From Actinernus sp. WN-2022 (taxonomy: Eukaryota > Cnidaria > Anthozoa > Actiniaria > Actinernidae): DNA of 64,000 nt. Below are positions 43,962-56,087 of this stretch, one piece after another. The position numbers and the translations under genes are program-made. Position 1 is the stretch's first letter; each line of letters starts with the position of its first letter. The notes under the pieces are model-generated. The model was not told the DNA's origin. It saw only the letters and a list, made by a program, of their open reading frames with translations, and ran no database searches. The stretch covers positions 11,788,095 through 11,852,094 of the forward strand of contig JAOWCC010000936.1 in the NCBI GenBank assembly GCA_030867875.1, given 5' to 3'.

Positions 43962-46705
43962 TTAGACTCCCTCTCTAGAACGTTGCACCAACGTATAACC
44001 ATGTGCTTGAGCCAACATGATTTTATGTAAGCTACTTCATGAGAAAGCATGCGCGCGCATGTTCAGACATGATATGACATGATAACGAGGCTAAACCGTT
44101 CGGAAAAAGTGCTTGATCGAATCTCAAAATGACCCAGCATCTAGCGATCACCACAGGATACCCAGGAGGAGATGTCGAGATTAGTGTTGCTGCTCGCTGT
44201 CGCTCGCAGCAATTATGTTTCTACTACTTTGACACTGGATGTCATCCAGAGAGACTCAAACGCATTTACATCCGAAGAGCACAAATATTCTCTAATAGTA
44301 AAATATAAATTAGTACGCACATGACAGAGCGGAAAAACGGAGCGCATGCGCACTAGCCACTTTATTAAAAGTGAATCCTGAAGTGAATCAATATGGCCGG
44401 CGAGCGGGAGTGGATTGTAGCTCTTTTTCAGGGACCTCTCACAGCTCAGGAAATACCACGATTACCTTATTACTTCACACCATGGACTGATATTCTTCAG
44501 TGACTTCTCTGAGCCCAAATAACACATAATCCAGACCACAGAAAGAACGCTACAATTGCTCGTTCAACTCTGTGTTCAACAAAAACGAACCATTTCGAAA
44601 TGTTCATATGCGACTGGAAAATGCGAAAAATAAGGAAACTTGTGAATATATAAGCTTTATACTTCGGTAAAGAACTAAGGAGGTAATGTGTTTCAACATA
44701 TAAAATACCATATTCGAGATTTTCATACCATTTTTCAAACGAAGCATTTGAAGTTACAGTAGTGACTAGACTGTCTACAGCAGTAGAAATCCTGGAACGG
44801 CGATCATTACCAAAGACTGTAAGTAAATCTACAGAGCTATTATCAGGAAATTATACAATATTTCACTTGATTTTGGCTATTATGGTATTACATCGGCATT
44901 TTGACGAATTAGTTGACTGATTTACCAATGCAAAGAAAACGAATTTTCGTTTTGTCTTAAAATGAAGTGTTGTATATACATGTAAAAACTTAATATGTTA
45001 TAATTGTTCTGTTAATAAAACATACATGTAGTTGTAATCGAATGCCTTTGGCAAAGTAGTTTTGTGTTCATTTAATTTTGTTCGTGTTAGAAGTGGGTTG
45101 ACACTAATTATGTTGCGTGGGATTTTTGTGTGGTTTTGTAAGAGAGGTGCATATCAAGAGCCTGCATGTGGATTTCTCACCTAAGCTTTGCATAAACATT
45201 CTTTTATACACATTTTATGCAGATCAAGCAAAGAAGCAGTACCTCTCAGGTCTTGTTTATTTTCCTGTAAAATAGTCAAACTTGATTCTCTTCCCAATTC
45301 ACTCAGTGTTTGTTTGCTGTTTTTGGAATATCTGGACTGAAATAGTAAAGGAGCACCTGGTTATACAGATTACTTGTTTTGAAATACAGACTTCAAACAC
45401 CATTATTTCTCTCTATCTCTATTCTTCCCAAATAAAAGCAAAGTCAGGCAAATATAGCAAACTATGAAAACAAACACAAACGTATACAGTTTTCATCTAT
45501 ATACTTTCTCATTATTTGAGACTAAGTGTTTTAAACCTGTTTATTTTTAATGTAGAAAAAAATGACAATTATCTGGTCCCATATATTAACAGCATTGGAA
45601 GGAACACATCTATATGGAATTAAGACTCGAACAATTTATGCTTTTCAGCACTGACTCCACAAAAACAAGAACACTTATGTATCTATGAAACATTAAAAAT
45701 AAGTTATTCTCTTAAAATATGCAAAAACTATTTATGAAATTTAGAAGTAAATCATGTATGTGTTGGTGTTGTAACTCAAATTTTGAATGAGGAAGGGTAA
45801 CATTGTAAGTGTTGATTGAAAGAATGTGATAGTTGATTCAGTTTAATATGTGGGTTTGATAATGTATTTGGGAAAGGAAAATCATGATGGCTTAATGGAG
45901 GTTAATGAGGTTTCATTCATGATACTAACATTAACAATCATTAACTAATTGACTAATGATTATTATCAATATTAAGAATATTTGCTCACACGTACATTGC
46001 ATGTTCATGTTAATTCAAATGACAAGGGTTTTTAATTTTTTAAAGTTAAATTTTTGACAACATAATATTTATAGCTATCCAAATACTAATATTATAATAA
46101 ATTACATATTTATGTATGTTGTACCTGAGCTTTAGGTTATAGCAGACTTCCTAGCCATTTTAAAAGCGTCTGCCTAATACAGAATGCACACTTGGCATTT
46201 TAAAACTTATGTTTAAAAATATTGATTTTAAATGAACATGCATGATCATAAGCAGAGATTCTTAGCATCAATATCATTATAATAGAACTATTGTTAATTA
46301 ATTATTTCTTTACTAATACACATTGTCTGATTGTTATTATTGTTGTTATTATTATTATAAAATGGAAGCCATTGGAAACTAGAAACATGTTCTTCATTCC
46401 AACATATTTCCCGTCATTGCTTTCCTTTCCCAAATTAATTGTGCTTATTATTCAGACTGGACTATCTCATTCATTCACTGGGCACCTAACCCTTCCCCCT
46501 CCTTCCTCAAAATTATCCAATAAAAAGCTGACCCTCTTCCTGCCTTGATATGATTCATTAGGTACTGCATTAGCAATTCAAACATTATATAATATACATG
46601 ATTCACCTCTGAAATAAGTTCACATAAAATAATATATACACTGTAAGCACTTAACAAACTTAAGATACAATTCACAGTTAACCTTTAAAATAATTTCACA
46701 TAATA

Positions 46706-46847
46706 GACCCTTTGCACGTGACATCATAGCCGCCATGTTGGTGTACAGTTAACAATATATTCTTTGTTAGCTTCTTTTGTTCTGTACACCAACATGGCCG
46801 CCATGCCCTTTGTCATTTGAATCTCTGGGGATTGAGTGCAAACCATC
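46706..46847. mobile_element. 142-bp TA-flanked MITE, second copy of the 9779-9918 family
   Basis: The ends GACCCTTTGCAC and GTGCAAACCATC are partly inverted, with TA on each side (46704-46705 and 46848-46849). The interior, GCCGCCATGTTGGTG...CACCAACATGGCCGCCATG and GAATCTCTGGGGATTGAGTG, is nearly identical to 9779-9918. The CRE half here is TGACATCA. Confidence 0.75.
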
Positions 46848-47694
46848 TATTCATACAAATTTAATTTAAAAAACAAGTTAAGAACATGTTCACTTATTAT
46901 TATTGACATGTTTCTTAGATTAGCCCTTCACATAATTTCAGAAAATAATCTTCACTTAATGTACACACACTTCATAAAATAAGTACACTACAGGTGTACA
47001 GAAAATGGGGACATACAGGAAATGGTCACACAGGGGTTTCAAAATAACCTGGCTACAGCCAGTGCTCCAGAACTAGCATGTATCTACATTGCACTTATAT
47101 TAGCCTGAAATAGCTGTATATACATGTATAGCCAGCAACACATACAATATTTGTATTTTAACATACATTTATTACTGAAGGAATATTCACAGAGCTCTAT
47201 ATTTCAAAGTCCAAGCCAGCTACACTGAAAATTAATGAACTTCTGCATTAATTAATTATGCTAATAATGTAGTTTCTGTGTAACTCCAAAAAAGGCTCAT
47301 GAAAGAGGGAGCTACCAAGTTTTTCAAAGAAATTAACAATGAATTTTATTATATCTAATTGCTTATAGATTCCTGTACAAATATTATTATGTATTAGTAA
47401 TTAACCATTAGGCAAATGAAAAAAGAGAGATACATACACACAGTTTCAACTGTTTTAAGGCTTAACTTTTGTGGAAAGTTATTGCATCCTGTGTTATGTC
47501 ACCAGTTGGTTGGATATAAACTCAGCAAGATAGTAGAGAATTCTGCTGAATGTTAAAAACATTACACCAAAAACATTTTTAAGTTGTACCATATATGTTA
47601 CAATTATAAACAGTGCATGTGCATGTAAAGAATGTGATGTAAAGTGGCATGCTGTAGTGCTATGTGTGCACGCCATACGAGAGAAAGAGAAAAA

Positions 47695-47770
47695 AACTCT
47701 TAACCAAGTGGGACTCGAACCCAACGACCTCCAGGTTGCATGTCTGGCGCTCTACAAACTGAGCATGTGC
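47695..47770 (-). ncRNA. tRNA-derived sequence (SINE head or tRNA pseudogene)
   Basis: The minus strand contains GCTCAGTTTGTAGAGCGCC (D-arm and A box), CCAGACATGCAACCTGG (anticodon arm, TGC at the anticodon position) and GGGTTCGAGTCCCACTTGG (T arm with a perfect B box). A TTTTTTT terminator follows about 10 bases later. The 5' acceptor strand does not pair with the 3' one, so it is not an intact tRNA. It lies in the inner part of the MULE-like element, just beyond its right arm. Confidence 0.65.
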
Positions 47771-48818
47771 ATGTGCATATAGTTTGCTATGGAGGCTATT
47801 TATATCTCTTTCAATTATCCTACACATGTATTTGTTTCACTTTGCTTGTCCTTGGGGACAACAAGAAGTACTGTTTCGTGTAAAGCAAGCACAAAGCTTG
47901 GGTGAAAAAGTCCACATGGAGGCTCTTGATTTCATACACCAACCATGCACCTCCCTTTATACACAACCGCACAAAAGTCCCACACAACATAATTAGTGTC
48001 ACCCACTTCTAACATGAACAAAATTAAATGAACACAAAACTATTTTATACTCGGTTACAACTATGTCTTATTGTTGGCTTTCTGAAAACAGAACAATTAT
48101 ATATAACATATTAAGGTTTTTTATATGTATATACTATTATACAATACTTCATTTTAAAACAAAATGAAAATTCGTTTTCTTTGCATTGGTAAATCAGTCA
48201 ACTAATTCGTCAAAATGCCGATATGTAATACCATAATAACCAAATCAAGTGAAATATTGTATAATTTCCTGATAATAGCTCTGTAGATTTACTTACAGTC
48301 TTTGGTGATGATCGCCGTTCCAGGATTTCTACTGCTGTAGACAGTCTAGTCATTACTGTAACTTCAAATGCTTCGTTTGAAAAATGGTATGAAAATCTCG
48401 AATATGGTATTTTATATGTTGAAACACATTACCTTCGTTTTTGTTGAACACAGAGTTGAACGAGCAATTGTAGCGTCCTTTTAGTGAACTGGATTATGTG
48501 TTATTTGGGCTCAGAGAAGTCACTGAAGAATATCAGTCCATGGTGTGAAGTAATAAGGTAATCGTGGTATTTCTTGAGCTGTGAGAGGTCCCTGATAAAA
48601 GAGCTCCAATTCACTCCATCTCGGCGGCCATCTTGATTCACTTTTAATGAAGTGGCTAGTGCGCATGCGCTCCGTTTTTCCGCTCTGTCTACGCACATAG
48701 AATCCAACTCCTGAAGCATTGGAAAGACTTGGATTGGAAATCAACTTATATACTTGGATATCGGTATGTACTAAGACATCCTGATCAATCTTGATTTGTG
48801 TTTCGCTAACGCCAATAA

Positions 48819-48825
<7 letters not shown>

Positions 48826-48853
<28 letters not shown>

Positions 48854-51205
48854 GACTTTATTTAACGAGGGTGACACTAAACAGTTACAAACTGATAAAC
48901 TTGTGGCCCTCTGAAGGTTTACCTAAGTATAAATATATCAAATATTAAAATATGGATAAAAGTATACATTAAAGTTCTACTAACAGTAGAGCCTAGAATT
49001 ATATACGCTAAAATAATCTGATTTGCTTAATATACAATGATCTAATTAATAATACCTAATTTAGAATTTAAGCCGGAAACTACACATATAGATAGAAGAT
49101 ACGATAATGAGAATATACAAGGATTAAAAATGGTCTAGCTGAGACTGGTCTTCTAAAGCTTTTTTAAAAAGAGCAGATTTGAGAGAGTTGACGGATGGCA
49201 ATTTTCTAACTTCTAAAGGCAGGGAGTTCCATTCTTTTATGCTTCGTACTGTGAAAGATCGACCAGCTTCTGTTTCAAACTTATACCGAGGACATATAAA
49301 ATTGACTTCGTTATATCGAGTAGTTCGTTGATGAATATTACTATTTCTAATTAATATCTCGTCCATATATTCAGGCAGATTTCCGTACAGTCTCTTGAGG
49401 AAAATACAGTGTCTGTTGATCTTAGCTTCCTCGTAAAACGGAAGCCATTTAAGTTTATTGAAAAGAGGAACGGATCGTGCACGGTTATCTGCATTCAAAA
49501 TTACTCTTGCAGCACGTTTTTGTAATTTAAGAATAGAATCTAAATTAGATCTACAACACAAAGTCCAAACAGAGCTACCGTACATTAATACCGGTTTAAT
49601 TGTTGCGGTATAAAAGTTCACTCTTTCCTCGTGTGGGAGGAAGTTCTTAATTCTTTTGAGTAGCCCTATCCTTTTTGAGAGTTTCTTCCCCAAACTTTCC
49701 ACGTGGTCGTCGAATGTTAGTTCTTGGTCAAGAGTGACTCCAAGAAGCTTTTGAGACTTGACCTGAGAGATAGGCGTGTCTGAACCAGGCAGCGTGATGT
49801 TAATTTTCTGGTTGACGGGTGGCATCTTCGATCGAATCCGCTTGCTGCCAAACAATACAGATTTAGTCTTAGATTGGTTAATGGACAATCTGTTCTCTGA
49901 AGTCCAGTTTGTGATAGATTCCATGGCCAAGTTCATAGTTGAACTTAGCTCTGAAGACCTAGACCAATCCGCAGCGGCAGTAATAGTGGTATCATCAGCG
50001 TAAATATCAGTAGTTACTTCCCCGAACTCAAGGGGCAAGTCGTTAATAAACACAAGAAATAGCAACGGCCCAAGCACAGACCCTTGAGGGACACCAGCGA
50101 CTAGAGGTAGCATTGGAGAAGAGTATCCCCCATACAAACATATTGTTGTCTCTCTTGAATATAAGAAGCGAACCAGGACACGGCTTCCGCACTAAGATCA
50201 TAGGCTTCCAGTTTACGAAGTAATACATTATGACTGACAGTATCAAAGGCCTTACGATAGTCAATAAATACTGCTGAAGTAATCATGTTCTTGTCCGCAT
50301 TGAATAACAACTGGTCCACCAGTTTGATGAGGGCTGTTTCAGTAGAGTGGTACCGTCTGAAACCAGACTGATACTTATAAAGTAGATTGTTTATACACAG
50401 ATAATTATACAACGACGCATGCACGTGCTTTTCCATAACCTTTGACAGCACTGGAAGTATAGAAATTGGTCTATAGTTATCCATCTCTGATGCATCATCC
50501 CCCTTATGCAAAGGCCGAACCCTAGCAGTCTTCCAAACACCCGGAAATGATTTCAAGGTTATAGAACAGTTTACTAAACGACACAATGGTCGAGCTATTG
50601 CTGCACCAGCCAATTTCAGCATCTTAGCTGAAATGTTATCTGTTCCAGTGGCCTTGTTTGCAGGAATGACAAGTAGGATTTCAGCAATATCTTTCACAGA
50701 TGCCAGGGGAATGTAAAAAGGTTCCGTGCTGATTTTCTTTGATTGGATAAAAGATCTTAGATTGTCAACCCTTATGCTGGCATTTTCTCCAGTGATCGAA
50801 TATTTTTCTTCAATGCTTGTGAAGTGAGTATTAAACAATTCGACAATCTGTTCTAAGCCTGTGGTGCACTTTTCCCCGATCTTGATGAAATTCAACGCAC
50901 CAGCCTTAACGTTTTGGCCAGCTAGTTCCTTTATGTACTTCCACTGAACATGAATGATTTAAATCGGATAACAAGTAGCTAAGCCTATCGCAATTAGCAG
51001 CAAGGCTTCTAATATTGCAGTGCAATACAGAAAATGAATCCATGACTTGAAGAACAATTTTTATCTCCCCGCCAGAATGGAAATCACGAACTAAAAAATA
51101 GTTGAAATTAGATTGAGAAGGAAAATATAAGTCTACACACAGATCAGAAAGGTGCGATGACTTACTGTTGCCTAGACCAGATGCTACAGTATCAGGTCTA
51201 GGCAA
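48826..51205 (-). mobile_element. CR1/L2-type LINE with most of the endonuclease deleted
   Basis: The minus-strand 3' end has AAATAAAGTC and an ATT microsatellite (48823-48853). ORF 50895-50101 carries NKATGTDNISAKML, DNYRPISILPVLSK, GFRRYHSTETAL and FIDYRKAFDT. After one frameshift near 50110, ORF 50137-49124 carries GVPQGSVLGPLLFLVFINDL, the catalytic YADDT box, LLGVTLDQELTFDDHV and the C-terminal WNSLPLEVRKLPSVNSLK. All the catalytic blocks are present. The N-terminal part (51205-50906) begins like an endonuclease (LHCNIRSLAANCDRLSYLLS) but jumps to the reverse-transcriptase linker, so an internal deletion has removed the endonuclease core. A hairpin GTTGCCTAGACC...GGTCTAGGCAAC lies at the 5' edge (51168-51206). 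Confidence 0.85.
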
Positions 51206-51229
51206 CAGGTTTAGCTTAGTTTTTGATAT

Positions 51230-52026
51230 CTTATTTGAGCAAAGACAATCTGTATTGCAGTTCAGGAGAAACCAATGACTTCAGAATCAGATCAACTCTG
51301 AAATGGACAAATCTCTTGTTTACGATCAGCACATATCCAGATATATCCTGTTATAGAGCGCATTTTAAGTGGTACCAATTTTGGCAGTTGTCACACTGGA
51401 TTGCTTTTCAATCATCCTTAACTATTTCCCTTTATTTAGTAAATTTCATAAAATAATCATAAGATAATTAAACTAATTGACTGTCTTTGGGAAAAGGCAG
51501 TTAGCTCTCTCATTAACTCAGCAGTACTTGTATCCATGAAGGGCAGGAGACACAAGTTCAAAATTATCGTCATAGTCACAGACAAACTTAACTTAAACTT
51601 GTAGAGGACCTATGCCTACTTTTAATGTTCCCTAGGTCTTTAGTAGAAGAAATTTGTACTGCTGAGCTATCAGCGTCACGTCTAATAAATATTTTACCAT
51701 AGAATGACCAGGTGATTTGTATTTAAGTTCTTGCTTAAGCTTCAGAGCACTATTAAACATGTATATGTTCCTCTGTATTAGGGATTCGCGGATTCACAGA
51801 GTCGTCAAAGATTAAGGTCTTTCGTTGAGAAGTTATTCAAACGGTTTCTTGCTCGATATGGACGATTTATGTCTTCCCTGCGAATAAACTTTTACAATAA
51901 TTTCTGGCGGGTATGGAGTATTTCTTGTATTAAGACACTGTAATATGCGCAGTACCGTGACGCAGCGCCTTTAATTCTAGTGCATGTTTACTAATAGGCA
52001 TATAACTTATGTGATTTACAATTCAG
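51230..52026. other. Intronic DNA before the third exon
   Basis: No gene was recognised. A right end of the TTAA element family (GCGCAGTACCGTGACGCAGCGCCTTTAA) spans 51949-51976, without a left partner that I could find. ATTTACAATTCAG at 52014-52026 is the splice acceptor. Confidence 0.45.
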
Positions 52027-52322
52027 ATTGTAGGTCCTCACTTGGAGTGATGAATGGAACGATTCCAGATTCAGCTATGTCGGCATCTTCTGCTAGCTCA
52101 CCAGCCTCTTACGGTCGTCTGTATGGCACCTCGTCATGGTGCAGCTCCACGATATCTAACACTGAGTTCATACAGGTTGATCTTGGACAGGTCAAGACAG
52201 TAACAGGAATCGCTGTACAGGGAGACCCTACTGTTGCTAAGTGGGTTTTGACTTACATTGTTAGATACAGTGTGGATGATGTGACGTGGTACGACTACAG
52301 AGCTGCAACCCTTACAGCAAAG
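52027..52322 (+). CDS. Exon: first half of the next discoidin domain
   Basis: The acceptor is TTACAATTCAG before 52027 and the donor is AAG|GTTAGT after 52322. At 296 nt it runs from phase 1 to phase 0, exactly the phases of exon 7590-7906. With the G left over from 22668 it starts DCRSSLGVMNGTIPDSAMSA (Cys, then LG...G.IpDs..sAS). It goes on with GRLYGTSSWCSS, FIQVDLGQVKTVTGIAVQGD and VRYSVDDVTWYDYR. All the hallmarks (W, QvDLG, VTGIAvQG) are better kept than in the first domain. The second half of the domain should lie to the right of the window or in an exon I have not seen. The reverse-strand ORF here is a shadow. Confidence 0.88.
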
Positions 52323-53015
52323 GTTAGTTATAAGTGCTGATATCAATTTATTTATATTTCAATACGCGAGAAAACTTTTAACGTTTAAAGGACCTAACAT
52401 GCTCGGTAATGGTTAGCCTAACTGGCGATACAAACAATGTCAATTGGAATGGGAATGAGAAGTGGTAAAATGGCGAAGGGAAACGTTCCCAGTCCCTTTC
52501 CCTCACTCTATTTCGCTTTCCCTTTCACTTCCTCTACCTTCCCCTTAGGCCGCTAAGCAGGCCAATTATTGGGTATTTACCAATTGTTTTTAGAACGACA
52601 TTCAGCATAATTTAAAAACATTCACTCATTCACTTAAAAGAGCAGCCAATGATAACTCGATTATCGAAGGCTTAACATTCCGATTACCCATGCTCCAAAC
52701 CCACCCAACGTCCCTCCCCAGAAAACAAAAATACGAAGATGCACTTCAGGATGAACAAGGACAATTTCTGACAAGGAATGTGTACTTACAAGAAACCTAT
52801 ACAAACGCAGTCTTTGTTAAATATTAATCGTCATAAAAGACATAACTCTTTAAACCTCCATGCGGGAAAATATTATTTTTAAAGAACATACACGTAATCA
52901 TACTCATCGTCAATACTTAAATTCTCTAATATTATAGGAGCAGATCACCAAATATCCATGGTGATGCTGATGGTGGTGGTTGTCGGGGGGTGGGGGGGGG
53001 GGGGTATGGGGAAGG
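52323..53015. other. Intronic DNA with a G-run
   Basis: No exon was seen. 52982-53007 is a nearly pure G tract (GGGGGGTGGGGGGGG...) and 53023-53034 a TAG microsatellite that begins the tail of the next LINE. Confidence 0.5.
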
Positions 53016-53186
53016 GGTGGTTAGTAGTAGTAGTATAACTTTATTTAAGCACGCTAGCCCTGTCAACAGCAGCTGATTTACACAAGGGGCGTGACAGAAA
53101 TATAAAATTTACAAAATATAAAAATATATTATGAATATAGATAAAAATAAAATGTTTGAATATTACGTAATAATGATTAAATAATT

Positions 53187-56046
53187 TTATAGCTGGTATT
53201 TGTGAGCGGCAATTTTAGTCTTGAAAGAAGGGAATGAGTTGGAGTCCCTAATTTCATTATGGAGCGAGTTCCATATTTTAGCCCCACTGTACGAGAAACT
53301 CTTTTTCATACTTTCGGTTTTGGGTAAAGGTAACTGCAGTGAGGAATTGGAGCCCCTAAGATTGTATTCCGTGACCTCAGATTTCTGTTTAAACAGATCT
53401 ATAAGACAAATTGGGGCTTGACCATTTATAACTTTGTACATTTGTTTCGCCTTATTTTTAGCCCTTTGAGTTTCAAGTGTTTCCCACCCTAGAGCATCTA
53501 ATGCTTCAAGGTGGGGAGCATCGTTTCTCAAATTCAATATTATCCGAGCAGATCTATTCTGTAATATTTGCAAACGTTTGGAGTGTCCGTGACCTAGGGT
53601 GTCCCATACCTCACTACAGTAATTGAAATGGGGGTTAATAAGGGCATTGTAAATATCTACAAGGGTATCTCTATCTACAAAGTCCCTCACTCTGCGTAGA
53701 GCTCCTATTCCTGAGGACACTTTTTTAGCAATTTGACCAACATGTTTGTCCCAGGCCAAATATTAATCAATCTCAACACCTAATACCCTGCTATTGAAGA
53801 CCTGTTCAATTTGGACCTGTTCAATTTCAATCTTTGGCTGTTTGACAAGATTTCTAAGTTTAAAGTGGGATCCAATCAGCAGAAATTCAGTTTTCGCTAC
53901 GTTGAGACTCAATTTGTTTGCCAGGAGCCACCCCTTTACATAGTTAAGGTCACTATTCATGGCCATCTCAAGTTCCTCTAACGATCCCCCCGAAACGGTT
54001 AAATTCGTGTCATCAGCAAACATACGAGATGTTGAGTGCTTTAGACATTCCGGTAGATCGTTAATATATAAGAGGAAGAAGAGAGGGCCAAGGATAGACC
54101 CTTGCGGGATTCCACAAGTTATCCGGCTTTCGGAGGATACCGAGTCATTTAGCTGGCATATTTGTTTACGATCAGTTAAATATGATTGTAATAGATTTAA
54201 GGCATTTTCAGTTATTCCAAGGATTTCCAATTTACGTAAGAGTATTTTATGATTTACTGTATCGAATGCCTTTTTTAGGTCTAAAAATACGACCAAGTTA
54301 AACATTTTACGATCCATATTAACATACCAGCTGTTAGTACAGTCAAGAAGGGCTGAAACAGTTGAGTGTAGCTTCCGAAAGCCAAATTGATGATTAGAAA
54401 TTAATTTATTGCTAGAAAGGTACTCGTAAAGCTGGTCATAGATAATTCTTTCCATGATCTTGCTGATAACCGGCAGGATAGAGATCGGTCTGTAATTATC
54501 TGGCAAATTACGAGCACCTTTTTTATACTGAGGTATGACTCTGGCTATTTTCCAATCAGAAGGAAAACAACCAGTAGATATTGCATAATTAAATACAAAA
54601 GTAAGCGACGGGGAAATAGCTGAACCCGCAGCTTTCAATATTTTCCCAGATAATTTATCAACACCTTTGGCTTTAGATCTGGATAGGCCACTTAAGAGCT
54701 TTAACACCTTCTCGTTACTGACAGTTTTAAAGTTCGAAAACTTGGACTTAGAAGGCTTAATAAAACTTTCAAAGTTGACGTTGGAATCGGTCATGGTCTG
54801 CGCAAGACTAGGACCAATATTGGAAAAATATTTGTTGAAACCCTCAGCTATCTCCTCCCGCGAATTAATGTTAACGCCATTTATTTTTAGCTCATTAACT
54901 ACGGTTTGGCTTGAAGAGCGACCGAGTAAGTTGTTGATTGTTTTCCAAGTTTGTTTCGGATTATGCTGTTGAAAAGCTATTGTATTACGATAGTAATTAG
55001 CCTTTGCTATTTTTAGCGCTATGTTAACCTTATTCCTGGCTGATTTGTATTCATTCCAATCGATACTTTGTTTTGATATAATTGCTTTGCGCTTGTATCT
55101 GTCTCTTGTGTGAATCAATTCCTTTATGTCTTTAGTCAACCACGGAATATTGAAGGACCTTGGTCTTTTGTGTTGTATTGGAGCATGCTTGTCCAAGACT
55201 TCCAGGAATAATGTTTTCCAAGAGGACCACATCGAGTCCACCTCTTTTTCGTGGACAATTTCCTCCCAGGGTTGATTAGAAAGGTCTTCAATAAATCGTT
55301 GTTGACTAAACTTTTTCATGTTTCTAACTTCGATTAATGTAGCTTTAGCATGAGATTTCGTTACTGGATTTATCTTTCTGACTCCAAAAATTAAACTGTG
55401 GTCACTCATTCCAGTGTGGATGACACCCGATAAGGCAATATTTTCGGGTGACGTTGTTACGTAATGATCAATTAGGGTTCTCGATGAGCTAGTTATCCGA
55501 GTGGCCTCTGTTATTAATTGAGTCAGCTGATAAGTCTCGTAAAGTGTTTTGAGCGATTTGGTTGATTGGTTAGGTGTGTGCTTCAACAAATCACAATTTA
55601 GATCCCCAAGGAGATGGAATTCTTTGTTTTCATCATCAACTGCCTTTGTCATATTTTCCAAACTGTTGAAGAATTCACATGAACAGTCTGGAGGACGATA
55701 AACAGTCGAGACAATGAAGGGTTTACTATTTGGTTTGATTATTTCGATGCAAATTGCTTCGAGATCCACTGGGACTAAGTCATCCCGAATACGATAGTTG
55801 ACCGAATTTCTTATATATATACAAACGCCTCCCCCTCTACGGGATCTATCTCTTCTGACTATGTTGAAGCCACAGATTTTAACTTCATCATTTAATATCG
55901 TCTCATCAAGCCTAGTTTCGTTAAAAGCAAAAAGATCTAATGAATTAAAAAGATTAGATATTCTCAGTTCATCGATATGCTTGGGCAAGCTGACAATATT
56001 TAGTAGAGCTATTTTAAAACCACGTACATTGGGGATTGAATGTATT
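53187..56046 (-). pseudogene. LINE ORF2: APE endonuclease and reverse transcriptase, one stop codon
   Basis: ORF2 makes the nick and copies LINE RNA at the target. Counting from LPKHIDEL (55988), the endonuclease has NETRLDE at 23-29, YRPPDC at 97-102, GDLNCD at 128-133 and SDHS at 195-198. The reverse transcriptase has DNYRPISILPVISK at about 497-510, FLDLKKAFDT at 568-577, GIPQGSILGP at 626-635 and the catalytic FADD at 657-660. A single TAA (53763-53765) interrupts the frame just after LGVEID. The next codons (YLAWDKHVGQIAKK) continue in frame for 190 residues to the usual WNSLHNEI...F end. The frame is open about 19 codons upstream of 55988 without an ATG, so the start is unclear. All catalytic residues are present. 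Confidence 0.88.
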
Positions 56047-56087
56047 TCCTAAACTGACTCAAAATCGCCACTCACAGAACCATTTAA

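Larger units (their letters stand above)
44323..48689. mobile_element. 4.4-kb MULE-like element with about 800-bp inverted repeats
   Basis: The ends GACAGAGCGGAAAAACGGAG and the complement are flanked by a perfect 9-bp duplication TACGCACAT (44314-44322 and 48690-48698). The arms (44323 to about 45190 and about 47890 to 48689) align over almost their whole length. Very long arms and a 9-bp duplication point to Mutator-like foldback elements. Each arm starts with promoter-like sequence and a short open frame ending PRLPYYFTPWTDILQ (plus strand 44393-44503 on the left). The 2.7-kb interior has no transposase but hosts the MITE at 46706 and a tRNA-like piece at 47695. Confidence 0.85.
7590..52322 (+). 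other. Host gene span: tandem discoidin-domain protein (partial)
   Basis: Three plus-strand exons (7590-7906, 22524-22668, 52027-52322) join in frame. The exon lengths are 317, 145 and 296 nt, with phases 1-0, 0-1 and 1-0. Exons 1 and 2 form one F5/8 type C domain and exon 3 is the first half of the next. A symmetric phase-1 exon pair per domain is what is expected when extracellular domains multiply by exon duplication. Discoidin domains bind phospholipids, sugars or collagen on secreted and cell-surface proteins. The signal peptide, the second half of domain two and any other domains are outside the window. Introns of 14.6 and 29.4 kb hold most of the transposons listed here. Adjacency of the exons is inferred from phase and domain order; no transcript is available. 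Confidence 0.8.

Noticed and set aside
47695..47770. Functional tRNA-Ala(TGC)
   Set aside because: The B box and T arm are perfect, but the acceptor stem does not pair and position 33 is not T, so a SINE head or pseudogene is more likely.
44323..48689. The short arm ORF as a conserved protein because both arms encode it
   Set aside because: The arms are inverted copies of each other, so agreement between them does not show selection on the protein.
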